Positions 49,016 to 59,201 are shown, counted from the first letter of the stretch. The stretch: 64,000 bases of DNA from Glycocaulis sp051859565 (GCF_051859565.1 NZ_JBHYFK010000005.1:216969-280968), one strand, 5' to 3'. A program made the numbers and translations. The notes: generated by a model from the sequence alone, not told the origin.

Positions 49016-50043
49016 TTCGCGGTGAGATGGCCGATGATGGCAGCGGTCTCGCCTGCCTCTTTCAGAGCAGCGAGCACGTCATCGGCGTCTTCGGCAGCGA
49101 CAGCGGCGATCATGCCGATCCCGCAATTGAAGGTGCGGCGCATTTCGCTTTCCGCGATGCCGCCCGCGCTTTCCAGCCAGCGGAAGACGGCGGGGCGTTC
49201 AAAGCTTGCGTAATCGACCTCGAAGCCCAGGTGACCCGGGAGCATGCGCGGCGTGTTCTCGGTGATCCCGCCGCCGGTAATGTGGGCTAGGCCTTTGATC
49301 TTCCCGGCGCGGATGAGCGGCATCAGCGATTTCACATAGATGCGGGTTGGCTCCAGCAGCGCTTCGCCGAGTTTGCGGCCCGGCGCGAAGGGCGCCTCGC
49401 TGTCGAACTTCAGGCCAGCATGCTCGATCACGCGGCGCACAAGCGAATAGCCATTGGAATGCGGGCCGGAGGAGGCCAGCCCGATCAGCACATCACCAGC
49501 CATCATGTCGGCTTCGCGGGGCAGGAGGTTGCCGCGCTCGGCTGCGCCGACGACAAAGCCTGCCAGATCGAAATCCTCGCCCTCATACATGCCCGGCATT
49601 TCAGCCGTTTCCCCGCCAATGAGCGCGCAGCCCGCAAGGCGGCACCCGGCGGCAATGCCTTTGACGATCTCCGCGCCGCGCGCCGGGTCGAGCTTGCCGG
49701 TGGCGAAATAGTCGAGGAAGAACAAGGGCTCAGCGCCCTGCGCCAGCACGTCATTGACGCACATGGCCACCAGATCGATGCCGACCGTGTCCACAATGCC
49801 GGTATCGATGGCGAGGCGCAGCTTGGTGCCCACCCCGTCCGTGCCGGACACCAGGATCGGGTCCTTGAAGCCAGCGGCTTTCAGATCAAACGCGCCGCCA
49901 AACCCGCCAAGGTCTGCTGCCGCGCCGGGCCGGGCGGTGGATTTTGCCAGCGGCTTGATGGCCTCTACGAGGGCGTCACCCGCGTCGATGTCGACACCGG
50001 CAGAGGCATAGGTGAGGCCTTGTGAGGGCGGGTTGCTGGCCAA
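49012..50043 (-). CDS. purM: Phosphoribosylformylglycinamidine cyclo-ligase
   Basis: 343 residues from a TTG with GGAG eight bases upstream, which gives the family N-terminus SQGLTYASAGVDIDAGDALV. GGFGGAFDLKAAGFKDPILV and GTDGVGTKLRLAI are the diagnostic glycine-rich ATP-binding region; ALIGGETAEMPGMYEGEDFD follows. PurM closes the imidazole ring. Coupled to purN in the usual purM-purN operon. Confidence 0.96.
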   Translation of the reverse strand: MASNPPSQGLTYASAGVDIDAGDALVEAIKPLAKSTARPGAAADLGGFGGAFDLKAAGFKDPILVSGTDGVGTKLRLAIDTGIVDTVGIDLVAMCVNDVLAQGAEPLFFLDYFATGKLDPARGAEIVKGIAAGCRLAGCALIGGETAEMPGMYEGEDFDLAGFVVGAAERGNLLPREADMMAGDVLIGLASSGPHSNGYSLVRRVIEHAGLKFDSEAPFAPGRKLGEALLEPTRIYVKSLMPLIRAGKIKGLAHITGGGITENTPRMLPGHLGFEVDYASFERPAVFRWLESAGGIAESEMRRTFNCGIGMIAAVAAEDADDVLAALKEAGETAAIIGHLTAK

Positions 50044-50327
50044 GATCGTCGCTCCGGCAAAGGGATCGGGATTCTCGCGCAAACAACTGCAAGGGGACGG
50101 GCTTGGCAAGAGGGCGGGTCTGTAAATAGCGCCTGTCCCCGCTTCGCTGCCACAACAGGCGCGTGAAATCAGCCGCTTGCGGGCAATGACGTGTCACTTA
50201 CCCCCACGCGGCGGATCGGGTGTATTATGATGGAAGATCAGGGCTCCACAGCCTGTAAGCCCTTCACCGGGGCGCGGGTCAGGGTATAGTCAGGGCCAAC
50301 GCTTCAATTTCAGTCAGGATCGCCACC

Positions 50328-51437
50328 ATGACCCATCTCACCCACCGGACGCAGGCTGCCGCTGCCGCTCTGCTGACGGCAATCCTGTGTGTGGCCTTCC
50401 TGGCGATGCCTGCCAGCGCGCAGGACGTATTCACGGTGACAGGCGTCCCGGTCGATGAACGCGCGGGCACCACCACCGAGGCGCAGGCGGCAGCCTTTCG
50501 CTCAGGCCAGATCGCCGCAGCGCAAGCGCTTCTGGAGCGGCTGACACTGCCGGAGGACCGGATCAATGCCGGCGTGACGTCCATTCCCGCTGATGTGGCC
50601 CAGGAAATGGTCGCCGGGCTTCAGGTGGCTGACGAGCGACGCTCTGCCAACCGCTATATCGCCAACATGACGGTGAATTTCGATGCGCGTTCGGTGCGCA
50701 GCTATCTGCGCGGGCAGAACATCCCCTTCGTCGAATCGCAAGCGGCGCGCACGCTGGTCATTCCGGTGGTGGAGCGCGACGGGAGCGCGGGTCTCTGGGG
50801 GGGCAGCTGGTATGAGGCCTGGCTTTCCGGCGCACATGCCAATGCCCTGACGCCCTTCATCGGCCTTGGCTCAAGGATGACGGGTGAGGGTGATGACGCC
50901 GTGCCGGTCGGGCGCAATGTGATCAGTGCATCCGTAGCGCAATCCGGTGACGAGTTCGCCTTGCGCGAGCTGGCTTCCCTTTACGGTGTTACCCGCGTGG
51001 CGGTCATCACCGCGCGCGAGGGAGAGGGCATTATCCGCGCCAGCGGAACCGTGTATGATTTTTCCGGCCCTGACGCCGTGGCGTCCGAATTTGAGTCTGC
51101 TGCCAGCCAGAGCGGCTATAACGAGCTCGCCCGGCGCGTTGTGCAGACCGCGCAGGAGGGCTGGAAGCGCGAGGTCGTGGTGCGCGGCGGCGAAGCCAGC
51201 GAGATCACGGTCTCGGTACTCTACGACTCGATCGGGCAATGGCGCTCGCTGCAACGCGCGATAACCGGCGCCTCCCTCATTTCCAACGCCCGGCTTGATG
51301 CGGTCACGACCACCGGCGCGGTGATGACGATCACCCATCGCGGAGAGCGTGCTCAGCTCGTACGCGAGCTGGCCCAGCGCGGCGCGCGGCTTGAGGAAGA
51401 GCGTGGGCTGGGCTGGGTGGCGCGCACGCGCAACTGA
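50328..51437 (+). CDS. DUF2066 domain periplasmic protein
   Basis: 369 residues. A signal peptide ends around AMPASAQD (residues 1-33). The mature part holds a DUF2066 domain (VFTVTGVPVDERAGTTTEAQ, then FRSGQIAAAQALLERLTLPE), and later strands with conserved Gly/Trp. Function unknown; these genes commonly precede hda in alphaproteobacteria, and hda starts 8 bases after its stop, so they share a transcript. Confidence 0.85.
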   Translation: MTHLTHRTQAAAAALLTAILCVAFLAMPASAQDVFTVTGVPVDERAGTTTEAQAAAFRSGQIAAAQALLERLTLPEDRINAGVTSIPADVAQEMVAGLQVADERRSANRYIANMTVNFDARSVRSYLRGQNIPFVESQAARTLVIPVVERDGSAGLWGGSWYEAWLSGAHANALTPFIGLGSRMTGEGDDAVPVGRNVISASVAQSGDEFALRELASLYGVTRVAVITAREGEGIIRASGTVYDFSGPDAVASEFESAASQSGYNELARRVVQTAQEGWKREVVVRGGEASEITVSVLYDSIGQWRSLQRAITGASLISNARLDAVTTTGAVMTITHRGERAQLVRELAQRGARLEEERGLGWVARTRN

Positions 51438-51445
51438 TACAGCAG

Positions 51446-52150
51446 ATGGCAACTCCCCAGCTTGCCCTGGATCTCGCCCTTGAGCCGGACTACCGCCCGG
51501 AGAGCTTTGCTGTAAGCGAAGCCAACGCGGCTGCGCTGGCGCTGGTGAACCGCTGGCCGCGCTGGCGTATGGGCCATCTGGTGCTGACGGGCCCGGCAGG
51601 GGCAGGCAAAACCCATCTGGCTCATATGTGGCAGCAGCGCACAGGCGCGTCCCGGGTGGACCGGCAGGATATATCGGCGGCGCTCAAGTCGATACAGCGC
51701 GGTGCCAGCGTGGTGATCGAGGATGGCGATCAGGGCGTGGATGAGCTGGGCCTGTTCCACCTGCTCAACCGGGCGGCAGGCGATTCCGGTATCAGCGTGT
51801 TGCTGACGGGCCGCTTGCCGGCACGCAGCTGGCCGATTGCCTTGCCTGATCTGGCCTCCCGGCTCAGCGCAGCGGAGGCGGCTGTGTTGCAGGAGCCGGA
51901 CGATGCCCTGCTGCGCCAGGTGCTCGAGAAGCTGTTCCGCGACCGGCGCACGCCGCTCAGCCCCGGTGTTCTCGATTACCTGCTCACACGGATGGAGCGC
52001 TCGGTGGATTTCGCCCGGCTGCTTGTCGCTCGCCTCGACAACGCGGCTCTGGCCGGCAAGAGCAGCGTCACGCGTGTGCTTGCACGCGACGTGCTGGCTG
52101 GACTATCAGCAGACAGCAACCCCGATCAGGAGAGCGGCGCGCGGTCATGA
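51446..52150 (+). CDS. hdaA: Hda-type DnaA regulator (HdaA)
   Basis: 234 residues. The N-terminus contains QLALDL at about residues 5-10, the beta-clamp-binding motif of Hda, followed by a DnaA-like AAA+ domain with Walker A TGPAGAGKTHLAHMW and the Box VII-like Arg region. In Caulobacter HdaA works with the clamp to inactivate DnaA after initiation. It sits in a run with DUF2066, ppk and ppx; the ppk start overlaps its stop. Confidence 0.93.
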   Translation: MATPQLALDLALEPDYRPESFAVSEANAAALALVNRWPRWRMGHLVLTGPAGAGKTHLAHMWQQRTGASRVDRQDISAALKSIQRGASVVIEDGDQGVDELGLFHLLNRAAGDSGISVLLTGRLPARSWPIALPDLASRLSAAEAAVLQEPDDALLRQVLEKLFRDRRTPLSPGVLDYLLTRMERSVDFARLLVARLDNAALAGKSSVTRVLARDVLAGLSADSNPDQESGARS

Positions 52151-54360
52151 CCGATATTGTGGAAGGTGTGCCCGCCAGCGTCCCGGCCGGCCCGGATCGT
52201 CAGCAGGCCATCGACGGACTGATGGACTCGCCCGAGCGCTTCCTGAACCGGGAGCTGTCCTGGCTGCAGTTTAACCAGCGTGTGCTGGAGGAAGCGGAAA
52301 ACCCGGCGCACCCGGTTCTGGAGCGGCTGCGCTTCCTGTCCATCTCTGCCAGCAATCTCGATGAGTTCTACATGGTGCGCGTCGCGGGCCTGCGCGCGCA
52401 GTTGCGCAATGGTGTGGACCGCGCCGGGCAGGACGGGCTGACCGTCACCGAGCAACTGGAGCGCATCAATGAGGCCGCGTCCCGTCTCATGCGCACCCAG
52501 CAGGAACGCTGGCAGGAATTGCGCGTTCTGATGGGGAAGGACGGCGTGCAGCTGCTCAATCCGGACGAGCTGACCCGCGCCGAACGCGCCTGGTTGCGGG
52601 ACGACTTTCTCGCCCACACGCTTCCCGTGATCACGCCGCTGGCCATCGATCCGGCACACCCGTTTCCGTTCATTCCCAATCTGGGCTTTGCCATCGTGCT
52701 GAAGCTGAAACGCCAGCGCGACGGCAAGGTGATGAACGCGCTCCTGCCGCTGCCCGCCGGGGTGAAGCGTTTTGTAGACATTCCATGTACCCGCAAGGAC
52801 CGGCGCGGGCGGCCCGTCAGGCGCTATATCGCTCTTGAGGACGTGCTGATCGTCTTCGTGGATGCGCTGTTCCCCGGCTATGATTTGCTGGGCAAGGGCG
52901 CATTCCGCATTATCCGCGACAGCGATATCGAGATAGAGGAAGAGGCTGAAGACCTGGTACGTGAGTTCGAGGCGCGCCTGAAACAGCGCCGGCGCGGCGT
53001 GCTGGTGCGCCTGAAGCTGGAAGCCTCGATGCCGGAGGAGCTGCGCCGCTTCATCATCCAGCAATTGCATGCAGAATCGCGCGATGTCGTGCTGGTGGAC
53101 GGCAATCTGGGCCTCGCCCAGCTTTCACAGCTCATTCCCGATGACCGGCCTGAGCTGAAATTCGAGCCCTACGAGCCGCGCTTTCCTGAGCGCATCAAGG
53201 ATCATGGCGGGGACTGCTTTGCGGCCATACGCGCCAAGGATCTGATCGTCCACCACCCCTATGAGAGCTTCGATGTGGTGGTGCAGTTCCTGCGTCAGGC
53301 GGCCAACGATCCTGATGTCGTGGCCATCAAGCAGACGCTTTACCGCACCTCGAAAAACTCCCCCATCGTCGCCGCTCTGATCGAGGCAGCGGAAGCTGGC
53401 AAGAACGTCACCGCACTGGTGGAGCTCAAAGCCCGGTTTGACGAGGAAGCCAATCTGAAATGGGCGCGCGATCTGGAGCGCGCGGGCGTGCAGGTCGTTT
53501 ATGGTTTCGTCGAGTACAAGACCCACGCCAAGATTTCACTGGTGGTGCGGCGCGAGGGCGCGACCCTTCGCACCTATGCCCATTTCGGCACTGGCAATTA
53601 CCACCCCATCACCGCGCGCATCTACACCGACCTCTCCCTGTTCACCGCTGATCCGGCCTTTGGCCGTGATGCAGGGCGGATTTTCAATTATGTGACGGGC
53701 TATGCCCGCCCGACCGGGCTGGAGCGCCTGTCGATCTCGCCGCTGGGCATGAAGGAGTTGCTGGTGGAGAAAATCCGCCGCGAGGCGGACAATGCCCGTG
53801 CCGGCAAGCCCGCTGCTGTCTGGGCGAAGATGAATTCGGTGGTCCACCCCGAGATCATCGACGCGCTCTACGAAGCCAGCCAGGCGGGCGTGCGCGTGGA
53901 TCTGATCGTGCGGGGCATTTGCTGCCTGCGCCCCGGCGTGCCGGGCCTGTCGGAGAATATCCGGGTCAAGTCCATTGTGGGCCGCTTTCTGGAGCATTCG
54001 CGCATTGTCTGCTTTGCCAATGGCGAGGTCATGCCGTCGGCGAAGGCAGAGGTGTGGATCTCCTCGGCTGACTGGATGCCTCGCAATCTCGACCGGCGCA
54101 TAGAGACACTGTGCCCGGTGGTGAACCCGACCGTGCACCGGCAGGTTCTCGACCAGATCATGGTCGCCAATCTCAATGACGAGGCGCAGAGCTGGTACAT
54201 GAACCCCGATGGCAGCTATACGCGCGTCAACACGCAAGGCATTTCCATGCCCTTCAGTGCGCACGACTATTTCATGACCAACCCCTCCCTCTCGGGGCGT
54301 GGTGAGGCCTTGCGCAATGACCAGCCGCCCTCGGTGCCGCAGCTGGCACGGCGCTCATGA
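52147..54360 (+). CDS. ppk: Polyphosphate kinase
   Basis: 737 residues, the PPK1 length. RFLNRELSWLQFNQRVLEEA opens the N domain; phospho-His is His460 in YKTHAKISLVVRREGATLRT, with a second conserved His in RTYAHFGTGNYHP near 479-487. It makes polyphosphate from ATP. The start overlaps hdaA and the stop overlaps ppx (ATGA), so synthesis and degradation enzymes are co-translated. Confidence 0.97.
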   Translation: MTDIVEGVPASVPAGPDRQQAIDGLMDSPERFLNRELSWLQFNQRVLEEAENPAHPVLERLRFLSISASNLDEFYMVRVAGLRAQLRNGVDRAGQDGLTVTEQLERINEAASRLMRTQQERWQELRVLMGKDGVQLLNPDELTRAERAWLRDDFLAHTLPVITPLAIDPAHPFPFIPNLGFAIVLKLKRQRDGKVMNALLPLPAGVKRFVDIPCTRKDRRGRPVRRYIALEDVLIVFVDALFPGYDLLGKGAFRIIRDSDIEIEEEAEDLVREFEARLKQRRRGVLVRLKLEASMPEELRRFIIQQLHAESRDVVLVDGNLGLAQLSQLIPDDRPELKFEPYEPRFPERIKDHGGDCFAAIRAKDLIVHHPYESFDVVVQFLRQAANDPDVVAIKQTLYRTSKNSPIVAALIEAAEAGKNVTALVELKARFDEEANLKWARDLERAGVQVVYGFVEYKTHAKISLVVRREGATLRTYAHFGTGNYHPITARIYTDLSLFTADPAFGRDAGRIFNYVTGYARPTGLERLSISPLGMKELLVEKIRREADNARAGKPAAVWAKMNSVVHPEIIDALYEASQAGVRVDLIVRGICCLRPGVPGLSENIRVKSIVGRFLEHSRIVCFANGEVMPSAKAEVWISSADWMPRNLDRRIETLCPVVNPTVHRQVLDQIMVANLNDEAQSWYMNPDGSYTRVNTQGISMPFSAHDYFMTNPSLSGRGEALRNDQPPSVPQLARRS

Positions 54361-55871
54361 GGCTGCACAAGGGCAAAAAGCCCGGCCCGGCGGGCCGGGA
54401 CATAGCCGTCATCGATATCGGCTCCAATTCGGTGCGCCTGGTCCAGTACCGGCTGGAGGACGGCGCGCTGTGGCCTGTCTTCAACGAAAAGACGATGGCA
54501 GGGCTTGGCAAGGGCGCGGGCTCGCGCGGTTCGCTGAACCCGGATGGTGTGAAGACCGCGCTTGTCACCTTGCGCCGGTTTTCCAGTCTTCTCGATGCCA
54601 AGGGGATCAGGGACCGGCACGCGGTTGCCACCGCAGCCGTGCGCGAGTGCTCAGATGGGCCGGAATTTGTCCAGCTGGCGCAAGCGGAGACCGGGCTGAA
54701 GATTGAAGTCCTGTCCGGCGAGGAGGAAGGGCGCCTCTCGGCCCTTGGGGTCGTAGCCGGTATCGGCGCGGGCAGCGGTGTCGTGGGTGATCTGGGTGGG
54801 TCCAGCCTGGAGATCGCGCGCCTCACGGGCCGCGAGATCGGTCCGGTCTTCTCGCTGCCGCTAGGGCCGCTATCGGTACTCAATGGCGATGGAGACGACA
54901 GCAAGCGCGTGCGCGGCGAAATTGATGACGGTCTGGACGCCGCCGCCGGTGCGCTGGACGGCTCCGGGCCAGACTTTTATGCGGTTGGCGGGGCGTGGCG
55001 GTCTTTCGCGCATCTGGCGATGGCGCTCGACCGCTATCCGCTGACCCTGCTTCACCAATATGCGCTGTCCGCCCAGCAGGTGGCACGCGCGGCCGATTTC
55101 GCGATGGCGCAGAGCGAGGCGTCACTGGCCGCCACGCCAGGCGTCTCCTCCAAGCGGGCGACCACGCTGCCGTATGCGGCCCAGCTCCTCAAACGCATCG
55201 TCAAGCGCGGTAAGTTCAAACGCGTGATCTTCTCGGCCAACGGCCTGCGTGAAGGGGTTGCGTTCAGCCGCAGCGCAGCGCTGGAGCAGCGTCATGATCC
55301 GTTGCTGGCTGGTGCCGAAGCCATGGCGCGCCACGCGGCCAGCGATCCGGAGTTTGGCCCGGCGCTGGCCTCGTGGCTGGAGCCTGTGTTTGCCGGCAGC
55401 GCACCTGTCTTTGATGACGAACGCGACCATGTCCTACGCGGCGCGGCGACGCGCCTCTCCCAGCTTGGCGCGCGCATGCATCCCGACCACCGCGCTGAAC
55501 TGGCGGCGACCGAGGTCTTGTACGCGCCCTTTGGCGGCATCTCGCACCCGGAGCGGGCTTTCCTCGCCCTGACAATCCATCATCGCTATGCCGGCAAGCG
55601 GCCAAGGCCGGAGGAATGCCCGTCGCGCCGCATGCTGGACGACGCGCAGGAAGAGGCCGCGCTGCAGCTTGGCTATGGCATCAGGCTTGGCTCGGCCCTG
55701 TCGGGCGGCTCGGCGGGCGTGCTGAAGTTTTTCACGCTTGCCCGTTCGGAAAACCAGCTTGTACTCGGCATGGAAAAGGGGCGCGAGGACCTGGTGGTCG
55801 AGCGGGCATTCACGCGGTTTGAATCGCTGGCCAGCGTGCTCGGCCTCAAGGCCGTGCTTGATCCCGCCTAG
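54357..55871 (+). CDS. ppx: Exopolyphosphatase (Ppx/GppA family)
   Basis: 504 residues. AVIDIGSNSVRLVQYRLEDG near residues 15-35 and VVGDLGGSSLEIARLTGREI are the sugar-kinase-fold phosphate loops of Ppx/GppA. A C-terminal HD-like helical region follows from about residue 320. It breaks down polyphosphate or pppGpp. It converges with rnd; the stop codons share CTAG at 55868-55871. Confidence 0.95.
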   Translation: MRLHKGKKPGPAGRDIAVIDIGSNSVRLVQYRLEDGALWPVFNEKTMAGLGKGAGSRGSLNPDGVKTALVTLRRFSSLLDAKGIRDRHAVATAAVRECSDGPEFVQLAQAETGLKIEVLSGEEEGRLSALGVVAGIGAGSGVVGDLGGSSLEIARLTGREIGPVFSLPLGPLSVLNGDGDDSKRVRGEIDDGLDAAAGALDGSGPDFYAVGGAWRSFAHLAMALDRYPLTLLHQYALSAQQVARAADFAMAQSEASLAATPGVSSKRATTLPYAAQLLKRIVKRGKFKRVIFSANGLREGVAFSRSAALEQRHDPLLAGAEAMARHAASDPEFGPALASWLEPVFAGSAPVFDDERDHVLRGAATRLSQLGARMHPDHRAELAATEVLYAPFGGISHPERAFLALTIHHRYAGKRPRPEECPSRRMLDDAQEEAALQLGYGIRLGSALSGGSAGVLKFFTLARSENQLVLGMEKGREDLVVERAFTRFESLASVLGLKAVLDPA

Positions 55872-57025
55872 TCCTCCAGCTCGATGGCAACGACCTTGCC
55901 ATTCTCGAGTATCAGCGCCAGCTCGCCGCGCTTCAGCTTCAATGCTGCCTCGCCAAAGACCTTGTAGCGCCAGCCGGAGAGGGCAGGCACGTCGGCCTTG
56001 TCGCTTGCGGCGATCTGTTCAAGGTCCGGCACGGTGGCGATCAGGCGCGGCGCAACGCCCTCCTCTTCGGCCACGACGCGCAGGAACACTTTCAACAGCT
56101 CCACGACCGGCCCGATATTGTTAGGCAGATGGGTCTGGCGGGCGAGCTTGGGCGCATGCTTTTCCGGCGCTGCCATCGCCTCGCGCATCATCTCTATCAG
56201 GCGCTCGGCAGGTTTGGAGCGTTCAAAGCCCTTCGGCACAGCGCGCAGCGCGGCGAGCTGCTCCTGGGACACCGGCGCGGACTGCGCCAGCTCGTATAGC
56301 CCGTCATCCTTCATCACGCGGCTGCGCGGGATATCGCGGGTCTGCGCCTCGATCTCGCGCCAGCGGGCGGCGGCCTTCATCGCCGCCAGCCATTTGGCGG
56401 TTGTCTTGCGGGGTTTGAGCCGCTTCCACGCATTCTCCGGATCCATCCGGTAGGTTTCCGGATTGGTCAGAAGGCGCAGCTCCTCTTTCAGCCACTCTTC
56501 GCGGCCTGACTGCTCCAGCTTCTCCTGCAGGATCGGGTAGAGCTTGTGCAGATGGGTCACATCGGCGAGCGCGTACTCCGCTTGCTTGTCAGACAGAGGG
56601 CGGCGCGACCAGTCGGTAAAGCGCGATCCCTTGTCGATCTGCTCGCCCAACAGCTCGCGGACCAGATTGTCGTAGGAGATGGAATCGCCAAGCCCCACCG
56701 CGGCGGCGGCGATCTGGCTGTCGAACAGGGGCTCGGGGATCAGCTCTCCGCCCTTGTGGAAGAATATCTCCAGATCCTGCCGGCAGGCATGAAACACCTT
56801 AACGGTGTCCTTTTTGCGCAGCAGCTCCAGAAACGGCGCCAGATCAATGCCCTCCGCCAGAGGGTCGATCAGCAATTCGGCCTTCGAGCCAGCCGCCTGT
56901 ATCAGGCACAGCTGCGGCCAGAACGTGCTTTCGCGCATGAATTCGGTATCGACCGCAACGAAACGGTCCTTGCCCAGCACCGTGCAGGCATTGGCCAGTG
57001 CGTCGGTCGTTTGAATCAGCTCCAT
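55868..57025 (-). CDS. rnd: Ribonuclease D
   Basis: 385 residues from the ATG at MELIQTTDALANACTVLGKD; the frame is open upstream without support. Exonuclease motifs VAVDTEFMRESTFWPQLCLI (DEDD: Asp, Glu), then KVFHACRQDLEIFF (Asp) and KQAEYALADVTHLHKLYPIL (Tyr/Asp) are the DEDD-y set. Two HRDC-like helical domains follow. It trims tRNA 3' ends. Codon +4 region shows only a weak GGAC site. Confidence 0.92.
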   Translation of the reverse strand: MELIQTTDALANACTVLGKDRFVAVDTEFMRESTFWPQLCLIQAAGSKAELLIDPLAEGIDLAPFLELLRKKDTVKVFHACRQDLEIFFHKGGELIPEPLFDSQIAAAAVGLGDSISYDNLVRELLGEQIDKGSRFTDWSRRPLSDKQAEYALADVTHLHKLYPILQEKLEQSGREEWLKEELRLLTNPETYRMDPENAWKRLKPRKTTAKWLAAMKAAARWREIEAQTRDIPRSRVMKDDGLYELAQSAPVSQEQLAALRAVPKGFERSKPAERLIEMMREAMAAPEKHAPKLARQTHLPNNIGPVVELLKVFLRVVAEEEGVAPRLIATVPDLEQIAASDKADVPALSGWRYKVFGEAALKLKRGELALILENGKVVAIELED

Positions 57026-57069
57026 GAGTCCATCGCTTAGCGCGCCGAAAGCCATTTGGCGAGCGGGCT

Positions 57070-58374
57070 TTACTCTTGCGATTTCCCGCGCTTCGCCAGC
57101 CGCCACATTCCCAGCACGCCGAAAAGCCCGGAAATGACGGCGATGAAAGCGAAAGCTGTCTGAAGGGGAAGAGTCAGGAGTCCGATCACAAACAGGGTGA
57201 ATTGGCCAAGGCTGGCGCTTGCGGCATTCATGATACCTCCGGCCGCCAGAACCCGCCCGCGCAGTTCCGGGTTGGCGCGCCTTTGAGCCATGGCCTGCAA
57301 GGGCACCATGAAAAGTCCGGCGCTCATGGCGGACAGCGTCAGCCCGGCCAGGACAGGCCAGTTGCGGGAATCGGCGAGAAACACCTGCGCACCGGCCAGC
57401 GCGTCTTCGTCCGGTTCCGGCCAGCCCAGCGTATAGAGCGCTACGAAGGCGGGGAAGATGGCAAGCCCGAACGCGCCGGCTATGGTAAAGCCCAGAGCGT
57501 CCTTGCCCTTCGTGAACAGGCCGCAAAGAATGGCGCCTAGCGCTGCGCCAATGGTAAAGAGGCCAGTGAAGGCGAATCCCACCGTTTCGTCGCCTCCCAT
57601 TACCTCGGCGGTAAACAGGGGCATCAGTGTCACCACAGAGGCTGCCAGCATCCAGAACCAGGACACGCCGAGCAATGGCCGCAATACCTCTGGCGCCTTG
57701 AACGCAAAGCTCATCACCCGGAATGTCTGGCCGATAATGTTCCAGCTGACCTTAACGTCCTTGGCGTCTGGCGGAGCGGGGCTGTTCAGGCACATGACCG
57801 CGAACCCGGCCAGAGCGACGGCTGCCAGCGTGGCCGAAAGAAGCCACGCCGAATCGTCGCTGATCACAAACAGGGCAGCGAGGCCGGCACCACCGAGAAT
57901 GGCCACGTTCAGCGTGCCCCACACAAGAGCGTTGCCGGTAACAAGCTCGTTGTCCTTGAGCAGGGTCGGGATGGCCGCGTTACGCGCGGGCGCGAAGAAG
58001 GCCGACTGCATGCCCATGAAAAAGAGCACGATCACCAACAAGAGCGCATTATTGAGAAAGAAGCCCACCGAGGCTGCCAGCATAAGGACAACTTCCGCCA
58101 GCTTGGTGCGCCGCATGATCCAGGCGCGGTCATAGCGGTCGGCGACCTGGCCGGCGACTGCCGAGAAGAGGAAAATGGGAAGGGTGAGCGCCGTCGCCGC
58201 AATTGGCACCATGAGTTCCCGGTCGAGGCCCATAATCGTGAGCCCGTGAAATGTCGCAAGATTCACCAGGGCGAAACGGAACAGATTGTCGTTAAAGGCC
58301 CCCATTGCCTGCGCAGCCACGAGCGGGCCGAACCTCTTCTGCACCAGCAGGTGCAGGGCGACGCTGAAGTTCAT
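57070..58374 (-). CDS. MFS transporter, lysophospholipid-flippase (LplT) type
   Basis: 434 residues with about twelve membrane segments. FGPLVAAQAMGAFNDNLFRF and FSAVAGQVADRYDRAWIMRR match the LplT-like branch of the MFS, where FNDN near the first helix is the hallmark. LplT flips lysophospholipid into the cytoplasm for re-acylation. The adjacent plsC-like gene (4 bases between stop and start) would supply the acyltransferase, so the two could form a repair unit. Confidence 0.8.
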   Translation of the reverse strand: MNFSVALHLLVQKRFGPLVAAQAMGAFNDNLFRFALVNLATFHGLTIMGLDRELMVPIAATALTLPIFLFSAVAGQVADRYDRAWIMRRTKLAEVVLMLAASVGFFLNNALLLVIVLFFMGMQSAFFAPARNAAIPTLLKDNELVTGNALVWGTLNVAILGGAGLAALFVISDDSAWLLSATLAAVALAGFAVMCLNSPAPPDAKDVKVSWNIIGQTFRVMSFAFKAPEVLRPLLGVSWFWMLAASVVTLMPLFTAEVMGGDETVGFAFTGLFTIGAALGAILCGLFTKGKDALGFTIAGAFGLAIFPAFVALYTLGWPEPDEDALAGAQVFLADSRNWPVLAGLTLSAMSAGLFMVPLQAMAQRRANPELRGRVLAAGGIMNAASASLGQFTLFVIGLLTLPLQTAFAFIAVISGLFGVLGMWRLAKRGKSQE

Positions 58375-58378
58375 CCGG

Positions 58379-59104
58379 CTATGCCTCCCCTATATCAGCG
58401 CGTATCAGCTCCGCCGTGCGCGCTTCTATCGTCTCTTCAAGCTGGAGCATGAACGCGTCCTTGTCTTCCCCCGGTTGTATCGGCTCGAGAAATTCCACGA
58501 CCACGGTCCGCGGCCGCTTGATGAACGCCTTTCTGTCCCAGGCAAGGCCGAGGCTCGTGGCGACCGGCACGACCGGACGGTCCAGATCGTGAGCCAGATG
58601 AAACACGCCCTTCTTGTAGGGGTGCTTCTCGCCGGGTGCTGACAGATGACCTTCCGGATAGATCAGTATGTGACGTCTGTCCGACTGCAGGCGCCTCATG
58701 CCCTCGTCGATGCGCGCGCGGGCAGCCTCGCCGCCCTGATTGGAGAGGACTACTGCGCCGGTCTTCTTCAGGATAAAACCGACGAGAGGATATTTCACCA
58801 GATGATCCCCAGCGACATAGGCCAGGGGCCGCACGGTCGCCACCATGATAAGCGGATCACCCCAGCTTTGATGCTTGGCGGCGATGACGCTGGGAATGTG
58901 GCTGAGATGATGCGTGCCGCGCAGGTCAATGCGCACTCCGGCGACGAACCGCAGCAGGAAGGCGATCACACGCGCATAGCTGAAAATCCCATAGCCCAGC
59001 AGACGTTTGCCCAGGACGATGGCCAGAACGGTGCAGATGGCACCGAAGAATAGCGTCGTGACCCAGTATGCGATCTCAAATAGCGTGCTGCGCAGAAGTT
59101 TCAT
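58379..59104 (-). CDS. plsC: 1-acyl-sn-glycerol-3-phosphate acyltransferase (PlsC family)
   Basis: 241 residues, one membrane segment near residues 10-30. The HX4D motif appears as KHQSWGDPL (His, Asp), and the acceptor loop as YPEGHLSAPGEKHPYKKGVF. It transfers an acyl chain to lysophospholipid or lysophosphatidate at the membrane. The downstream MFS gene is LplT-like; a combined re-acylation system like E. coli lplT-aas is a fair inference. It is preceded by about 100 bases with no gene. Confidence 0.9.
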   Translation of the reverse strand: MKLLRSTLFEIAYWVTTLFFGAICTVLAIVLGKRLLGYGIFSYARVIAFLLRFVAGVRIDLRGTHHLSHIPSVIAAKHQSWGDPLIMVATVRPLAYVAGDHLVKYPLVGFILKKTGAVVLSNQGGEAARARIDEGMRRLQSDRRHILIYPEGHLSAPGEKHPYKKGVFHLAHDLDRPVVPVATSLGLAWDRKAFIKRPRTVVVEFLEPIQPGEDKDAFMLQLEETIEARTAELIRADIGEA

Positions 59105-59201
59105 GCCGTGCTGGTACGTAGCTCCACGAAATCCCGATTAACGGGTCAACGCGCCTGGAGACGAGAAGCTCCCTCGGCATGGGGGAGAACCGGCATAAAT
59201 C

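Noticed and set aside
57026..57526. N-terminal extension of RNase D into the MFS gene
   Set aside because: Overlaps the MFS coding region and adds no domain; the RNase D fold begins at the chosen ATG.
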